Shown: positions 58,535-64,000 of the stretch, in pieces
How the letters are laid out: every line of letters starts with the position of its first letter
Numbering within the stretch: the first letter of the stretch is position 1
Assembly: GCA_933228915.1 (NCBI GenBank)
Contig: OW121822.1
Span: forward strand, 7,751,869 to 7,815,868
Reading direction: 5' to 3'
Source: Telmatherina bonti
Taxonomy: Eukaryota > Chordata > Actinopteri > Atheriniformes > Telmatherinidae
DNA: 64,000 nucleotides
Position numbers and translations under genes: made by a program
Notes under the pieces: generated by a model
Database searches by the model: none
The model's input: only the letters and a program-made list of their open reading frames with translations
Told to the model about the DNA's origin: nothing

Positions 58535-60807
58535 ACGGCTGTGCACCCTGAGCACCTCGGGGAGTCGTCTGCCTTCATTAAGTCGGCCTGCTGCTGCTTT
58601 CTGCCGTCGGAGCGTCGAAGTGAGAGATCGAACATGGAGGCATAAAATCCGGACGTTCTCTTTGTTTTTAGCTAAAACGTTCCGTTCCAGAACAGTTTTC
58701 TGCACCGAGTCATGATACCGAACATCATGTCGCCGGATTATCTCTTCTGGTCATGTGACAGGTTTGGTTGTGTGTTAATGATCCACTACAGGCATGACTA
58801 AAATGACATGTTGTTCTACGTATTATGATTCCAGTTTCCTGGTGACTGATGAGGTAGTTTGGCAGAACATGGACTACTCTGCTGTCAGGAGAACCTAAAA
58901 ACACGTTAGAGGCTGAAAAGGATGACAGAACTTATCAGAACCAGGTTTTATTTGTCAGAATCAGTAAGTGTTGAATTGAAAAACTAAAGAATTTGTTTTT
59001 TTTTTATGTTTGTTTGACCATAAATAAATAAAGTGAAATGTAAGCTTTTATTTTTTACTTGTAAACGGTTTAATTTTGGTTTTGTTGTGAAAAATAAAAT
59101 AACTTGAACACAAAAAACCAGAAAATCGACCCGTTTTGCTGCATTGTCGGACCAGAAGAGGGGTTTGTGTGGGAGGACGTATGAAGGCAACAGGTTTCAG
59201 AGACATTTACTGTCCTGCACATCTAATCTACTGGAATTTCCAGCGAATAAAAGACACTGAACGGCATCGATCGCCTTTAAACGCTGCACTATTTGCTTTT
59301 CTTTTTGCTTCATTTATTCTTATAAAAAAATCTGCCTATGATCCAAACCTGTTGACTCCACGAGTCCCTCGCTCTGCACAGCCTCTCCGTGATTCGCCCA
59401 CGTAAACCACGTTCCAAAAATACATTAAAATGACTTCTTCTGTGGTTAAAGTGATTTTATTTTACATTCTGCAAATGATAAAACCTAAATTAAACCATTT
59501 GCCAAAATGTTTTCCTGACATGAAAAATGACTTTATTTTATGGCCAATAAAGTTATAAACTGTCTAATATTCGTCCTTCAACATCAAGTCATGTGAGCCA
59601 GACTTAACCCTTTAAAGTTCAGAGGTAAGAAAAACAAAAAGAATAGAAAATTTATTTTCATTAATAAATAAAGAATAAATTTATATTGACAAATGTTTTA
59701 CTTTAAAGTTTATATTTATATATGGGAAAATAAAATAAAAAAAATAATGACGTCCGTCCTGACGTCCGTCCCGACGTCCATCCTGAAGGTCCCGCTCCAG
59801 ATCACAAGTCCTCCTCTCCGCTCGACAACAGGATGAAGTCAGTATTCCTTTTCTGTCTGCAGCATCAGCATCGTCGTGGCTTGATGTGGGATCTGTTTGT
59901 TTTCACCACCTTGCGAGTTTGTTTCAGAATCTTCATCACTTTACGTTGTGCTTCATATTTCACCTCTGAATTACTCACAATTCCAAGTTGTTTCTTGGCA
60001 TCTGTCTCGGTGTGTAAAGTCTGGAGGTGTGATGAGGAACCAACGTTGTGTTCTTTATCATGTAGACTGGATAAAATGGGAAAACCATTAGTTTTGCGCG
60101 TATGAAAGTGTTAAAAATGAGAGAAGTGTGACCATTTGTCAGGTTTTGTGTTCAAAGGATGTACCGCGTTTTTCTCCGGCATGGATTTGTTAAATTCCTG
60201 ACTGGAATTTGTGTGTTTAGCAGACTTGCACCTCCAACGAAGCTTCCACCTGAACTCAAGTTTAATATTTATTACTTCAGGATTATTTTATAAAACGTCC
60301 AAACAGCTTCCGCCGAGCTGATTCCTTCCGTCTCCATGTTCCAGTAACTTGTTCGTAAAGTTCAGGGATAAATGCAGAAACTTCTTGTTAACGTGTGTTT
60401 CCATCCGTGACTGATTATCAGGAACCGCCGTCATCCTGAAAGCGCCTGGAAACATCCCGGATCCCTCTGCAGCTGCGGCAGCACTTCCTCATGGAAGGTT
60501 TACTTTCCTACATGTCGATAAATAAAGAATTTCCCGTTTTCAGATCATAAACATCTTTCTTTCCTTCCTGCATAAACACACATTCCAACTGCAGTCGATC
60601 CAGGAGGTCCTTCTCAGCGAGGCGATGATGATCCTCACCCCTCCTCACAATCAATTTCTCCCTGAGATCCATAAGAAGACATGTAATTATTGTGTCCCTG
60701 TGTGGAGTGAGGTGGTAGAAAGTAGAAACCCCCACCAGCTGTGTGAGCCCTCCGACACCCGACACCTCATCCGGAGCGGTGAAGACCGGATAAAGGGAGG
60801 AGAAGAA
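57633..60807. other. Intronic sequence with GT/CA runs
   Basis: (GT)n at 58206-58260 and 58389-58434, (CA)n at 58497-58528, and three 13-bp copies of a TGACGTCC-containing word at 59748-59790. No exon or mobile element was recognised. Many short frames are compositional. Confidence 0.45.
58206..58260. repeat. GT dinucleotide microsatellite
   Basis: About 55 bp of (GT)n. Further (GT)n and (CA)n runs follow at 58389-58434 and 58497-58528. Confidence 0.98.
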
Positions 60808-61284
60808 GACCAGGAGGGAGAGATGGGGGAGACCAGGAGGGAGAGATGGGGGAGACCAGGAGGGAGAGATGGGGGAGACCAGGAGGGAGAGATGGGGGAG
60901 ACCAGGAGGGAGAGATGGGGAGACCAGGAGGGAGAGATGGGGAGACCAGGAGGGAGAGATGGGGGAGACCAGGAGGGAGAGATGGGGGAGACCAGGAGGG
61001 AGAGATGGGGGAGACCAGGAGGGAGAGATGGGGGAGACCAGGAGGGAGAGAGGGGGAGACCAGGAGGGAGAGATGGGGAGACCAGGAGGGAGAGAGGGGG
61101 AGACCAGGAGGGAGAGATGGGGGAGACCAGGAGGGAGAGAGGGGGAGACCAGGAGGGAGAGATGGGGAGACCAGGAGGGAGAGATGGGGGAGACCAGGAG
61201 GGAGAGAGGGGGGAGACCAGGAGGGAGAGAGGGGGGAGACCAGGAGGGAGAGAGGGGGGAGACCAGGAGGGAGAGAGGGGGAGA
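60808..61284. repeat. G-rich 23-bp minisatellite, about 21 copies
   Basis: The unit is GACCAGGAGGGAGAGATGGG followed by GGA. Some units are 22 bp, and some have GAGAGGGGG. Runs of 3-6 G on one strand are regularly spaced, so quadruplex or triplex formation is plausible. Frames of up to 240 codons are open in five of six readings and are repeat by-products. Confidence 0.96.
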
Positions 61285-61414
61285 TGGGGACAGATAGAGG
61301 GTGCAAGATGGAGAGGTTTCATCAGCCTCTTCCCTCTGTTGCTATGACAGCAGGTTGTGTTGGCATGCATTCGAGTTGGCGCTGCCCTCACCTCTGGCAT
61401 CAGGACACCCAGGG

Positions 61415-61418
<4 letters not shown>

Positions 61419-61470
<52 letters not shown>
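61419..61470. repeat. GT dinucleotide microsatellite
   Basis: About 52 bp of (GT)n. Confidence 0.98.
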
Positions 61471-61524
61471 TCTCTGCTGAAGCATGCATTGTGATGCTCT
61501 ACAAAAAAAGATGTTTTTGTACAG

Positions 61525-61671
61525 AAATTTACAGTAAAATATCTGAATCATGAATGTTACACATGTTTACATTCCTGCACACACACACGTTCATGTGCAT
61601 GTTTGTACGTGCACGGTCATTATTGGTGTGTATGGGAGTGTGTATGGGAGTGTGCATGAGTGTGCGTGTGT
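61525..61671 (+). repeat. 147-bp inverted duplication, copy B
   Basis: Near-identical inverted partner of 54035-54179. The flanks outside the block do not match, so the boundaries are sharp. Confidence 0.95.
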
Positions 61672-62159
61672 TCTGTCAGCCAATGGGGCTTCTTTCTCTC
61701 CCTGGCCAGACGGCGCTCTCACCACTGGACAGATGGCCCACACCCTCCCTCTCTTCTTCCTCATCTCTTCATCTTTCCCTCCGTCACTGTCTGCCCATCG
61801 TGCACCCATCACCTCAGCCCCTCGTTCCCCACCTCCCAGCATCCCTCCTTCCCACCATAACTCTCCCTGAATAAATCAGAGTGGAAGGACGTTGGATGGT
61901 TCTGTCTCACGTTGATCCACTTCCACTGGTGGGTTCAGGTTTTATCCCCCCGTCGATGGAAAATGGAGCTTTTCTGTCTCTCTGTCTTCTGAACGGCTGG
62001 GATTTAATGTCGGACTGTAAAATCTGAGGTTTGCTGCGTGCATCAAGGGCAGAAAGAGTTGGAAACACTTTTGAACTTGGCTGCTGACTGGCGGTGGGAG
62101 AAAAAATAGTTTCATATCAAAAATTTGGGATTTTTTTTTTTTTTTCCTATTATAAAAAC
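61672..62159. other. Intronic sequence, nothing recognised
   Basis: C/T-rich block at 61745-61860 and a T-run at 62132-62145 directly before the LINE relic. Confidence 0.4.
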
Positions 62160-62700
62160 AGTCGATCATAACATTCTGTTACAAAGACTAGAACAGGTGA
62201 TTGGAATTACAGGTACAGCGTTAAGCTGGTTTAAATCATATTTATCTGATAGACTGATAGACAGTTCGTTCATGTAAATGACAAGTCCTCCTCCCAAACT
62301 ACAGTAAGTCATGGAGTTCCTCAAGGTTCTGTACTTGGACCAGTACTCTTCACACTATATATGCTCCCTTTAGGCAAAATTATTAGACAACATGGAATAA
62401 ACATTCATTGTTATGCAGATGATACTCAAATATACTTATCCTTTAAACCAGATGAAACAAATCAGCCCAATAGGCTACAAAATTGTCTCATAGACATAAA
62501 GACTTGGATGTCTAGAAATTTTCTCCTCTTAAACTCAGATAAGACTGAAGTAATTCTCTTTGGATCTGAAAAACTCAGAGCTAAATTTTCCGGTTTTGTA
62601 ATGAACCTGGATGGCATTACTTTAGCTTCCAGTGCTACAGTGAGAAACCTTGGAGTAATATTTAACCCTGAACTGTCCAGCTTCTTCACATTGCCTGCTG
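62160..62700 (+). mobile_element. L2-like LINE reverse-transcriptase relic
   Basis: In order on the + strand: FDHNILLQRLEQ, GTALSWFKSYLSDR, then SHGVPQGSVLGPVLFTLYM (62312-62365), HCYADDTQIYLSFKP (62408-62452), and the 114-codon open frame continuing to NFLLLNSDKTEVILFG and VRNLGVIFN. This is the palm and thumb region of a teleost L2-clade reverse transcriptase. One frameshift lies near 62270. The fragment is truncated at both ends and directly followed by a hAT MITE fragment. Confidence 0.9.
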
Positions 62701-62704
62701 TTTA

Positions 62705-62795
62705 AACAACAAAATAAAAATTGGCAATACTGAGAAATCGCAATTAAAATCGAATCGGCGCCCAAAAACGATCGTTAAAAACCGAATTGTGAGTT
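62705..62795 (-). mobile_element. hAT-type MITE, copy 4, partial
   Basis: AGAAATCGCAATTAAAATCG and AATCGGCGCCCAAAAACG match the end region of copy 3 near 55205-55255. Only about 90 bp remain. Confidence 0.65.
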
Positions 62796-63039
62796 AAGCA
62801 TAATATATATATTATAAGAATAAAATATATCCTAGTCTTTGCAGAAATTAGTCTCTGCTGATGAAGTCCAACAGAGACGCAGTTTTCTACCCTCAGGAGT
62901 CGTTTTCACTTCAGGATTGATGCTGCTTCGTTCATTGTGTCACATCTGAAAGTGCAGGTTGTAAGAGGAAAAACATTGTTTATAACTGAGACATGAATAC
63001 TCTGAGGCTGAACTCGTCGCTGAGGCTTGGCTTGTTGGG
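62796..63039. other. Intronic sequence, nothing recognised
   Basis: Short linking sequence before the X-box-like repeat block. Confidence 0.4.
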
Positions 63040-63655
63040 TTTGTTGCCATGGTAGCGGAGATTTACTGTTACTTCTGGCCTGGGTCGTTATCGTAAATGA
63101 GAACTGGTTTTCTAGTGACTTGCCTGATTAAAATAAAGGTTTAAAATAAAGACCCGTCGCCATGACAACAGAGATTCGAGGTCATCTGAAAACGTATTTG
63201 TAGTTCAGCGTTTAACCTCTTGTTGTTGAGTCAACTGAAGTTGGATTTGCCGCTTAGGTAACCTAAGGCCTATCGCTATGGTAGCCAAGATTTGACTCGC
63301 TGTCATGGTAACCACAACTTCCTGTGTTGATGAGATTGCTGATACTTGCTCTGCTGCCCTGACGACTGAGATTTGAGTTGTTGCCAAGGTACTGATGCTT
63401 GATCTGCTGCCATGGTAACCGAGATTTGATTTGCCGCCACGGTAAGTGATGTTTGACCATCATGAGAAAACAAGTCTCAACTTGTCACCAAGGTTACCCG
63501 TGCTCTGCTCGCTGACTCGTTGCCATGGTAACCGAAGCTTGGTGACTGATGACATCTCAGCCGTCAAAACTAAAGTTGGGTTTATCGTTTTGGCAGCAGA
63601 GGCTTGGTTTGTTGTCACGGTAACTGAAAGTTGACCCATCACCGTGGTAACGTAG
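63040..63655. repeat. Degenerate repeat with RFX X-box-like palindromic cores
   Basis: About ten cores related to GTTGCCATGGTAAC at 63043, 63156, 63272, 63299, 63380, 63406, 63433, 63484, 63519, 63611 and 63638. Neighbouring cores are commonly 26-27 bp apart, so this looks like an old minisatellite. The copy at 63519-63532 fits the RFX consensus GTNRCC-N2-RGYAAC exactly, and others differ by one to three bases. Confidence 0.75.
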
Positions 63656-64000
63656 TCAAACCTAGCAAGGAGGGCAATAGCCCGTCCTCATGTGCGCCCA
63701 CGTCGGGCCGCCATCACCACCCAACAACGCTGCCATCAGCTGAGTCCACAGGGCGGCTGCGTGAGGACCGGCGTGGGACGAGGACTGGTGGAATAATATC
63801 ACCAGGAATCATTTCTGTACCTTCCAGGACGGTTTATCTTCCATCCAGGTTTTAGTGGCGTTTCCACCAAACCAGCAGCTCCTGCTGAACGCTGAGGAGA
63901 ATCAGACGCTGCTGGAACAACCGGAAACGTTGAGTTTAGTACCGAGGATCCTAAAGAACCTTCTGGAACTCCTGACAGACTGAAATGATGCAGAGATTCA
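63656..64000. other. Window end, nothing recognised
   Basis: Includes CGTTTCCACCAAACCAGCAG and TTTAGTACCGAGGATCC, vaguely like another dispersed element. Not enough is present to assign. Confidence 0.35.

Larger units (their letters stand above)
46294..64000 (+). other. znf423: znf423 intron 2, left part
   Basis: From the GTGAGT donor to the window edge. None of the conserved exon 3 wording, such as an acidic stretch followed by a C2H2 finger, occurs in any frame, so the intron is at least 17.7 kb. Contents are listed separately. Confidence 0.75.

Noticed and set aside
60625..61553. Several 140-240-codon frames on both strands
   Set aside because: All are readings of the 23-bp G-rich array; no unique domain at either end.
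46294..64000. Search for znf423 exon 3 (acidic stretch plus first zinc finger)
   Set aside because: No frame contains a C2H2 finger or the expected wording; it must lie beyond the window.

Overview
The window is vertebrate nuclear DNA, most likely from a ray-finned (teleost) fish. The evidence is a GT-AG spliced gene with a 29.7 kb first intron, a CpG-rich first-exon region, relics of transposon families common in fish (L2-like, R4-like, Tc1/mariner, hAT MITEs, solo LTRs), and an extreme load of tandem repeats. No prokaryotic-type genes, operons or CRISPR arrays are present. I could not name the species.

I can support one protein-coding gene, on the + strand: the 5' end of a znf423 orthologue (zinc finger protein 423, also Zfp423/OAZ/Ebfaz). 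Exon 1 (coding part 16502-16541) encodes MSRRKQAKPRSVK plus one base. This is the NuRD-recruiting N-terminal motif shared by the SALL, FOG, BCL11 and ZNF423/521 zinc finger proteins. Exon 2 (46231/46234-46293) encodes VEEGESSEF...WDETAVQT, which matches the segment that follows the motif in ZNF423. Both exons end in phase 1 and join in frame. Exon 3 and the zinc fingers lie beyond the right edge. The gene therefore reads left to right: upstream flank and putative promoter (1-16501), exon 1, intron 1 (16542-46230), exon 2, and intron 2 (46294 to the edge).

Upstream flank (1-15.1 kb): an interspersed-repeat fragment, a 20-bp minisatellite with higher-order structure, a MITE, several LINE reverse-transcriptase relics on the minus strand, a 19-bp minisatellite, a 29-bp minisatellite inside a Tc1/mariner relic, a near-perfect 36-bp-stem hairpin, two further MITEs, and AAT and TA microsatellites. 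The CpG-rich promoter/5'UTR follows (about 15.18-16.5 kb).

Intron 1 (16.5-46.2 kb): three hAT-type MITEs (one with a perfect 8-bp TSD, one nested), L2-like and R4-like LINE relics, a deleted Tc1/mariner copy, a three-level nested insertion at 34.5-36 kb, two solo LTRs with 5-bp TSDs, and minisatellites of 21, 29, 33 and 31 bp. Intron 2 (46.3-64 kb): a dispersed element with a five-copy internal 21-bp array, more minisatellites (20-23, 28, ATCC-based, 37 and 23 bp), another hAT MITE with a perfect TSD, a 145-bp inverted duplication 7.3 kb apart, a + strand L2 reverse-transcriptase relic, and a degenerate approximately 27-bp repeat whose core matches the RFX X-box.

The most unusual signal is that the 29-bp minisatellite, present at three loci, appears to have been born from one short segment of a Tc1/mariner transposase gene. 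Two other notable points are three in-frame tandem splice acceptors at exon 2 and the RFX X-box-like cluster inside a gene linked to ciliopathy.
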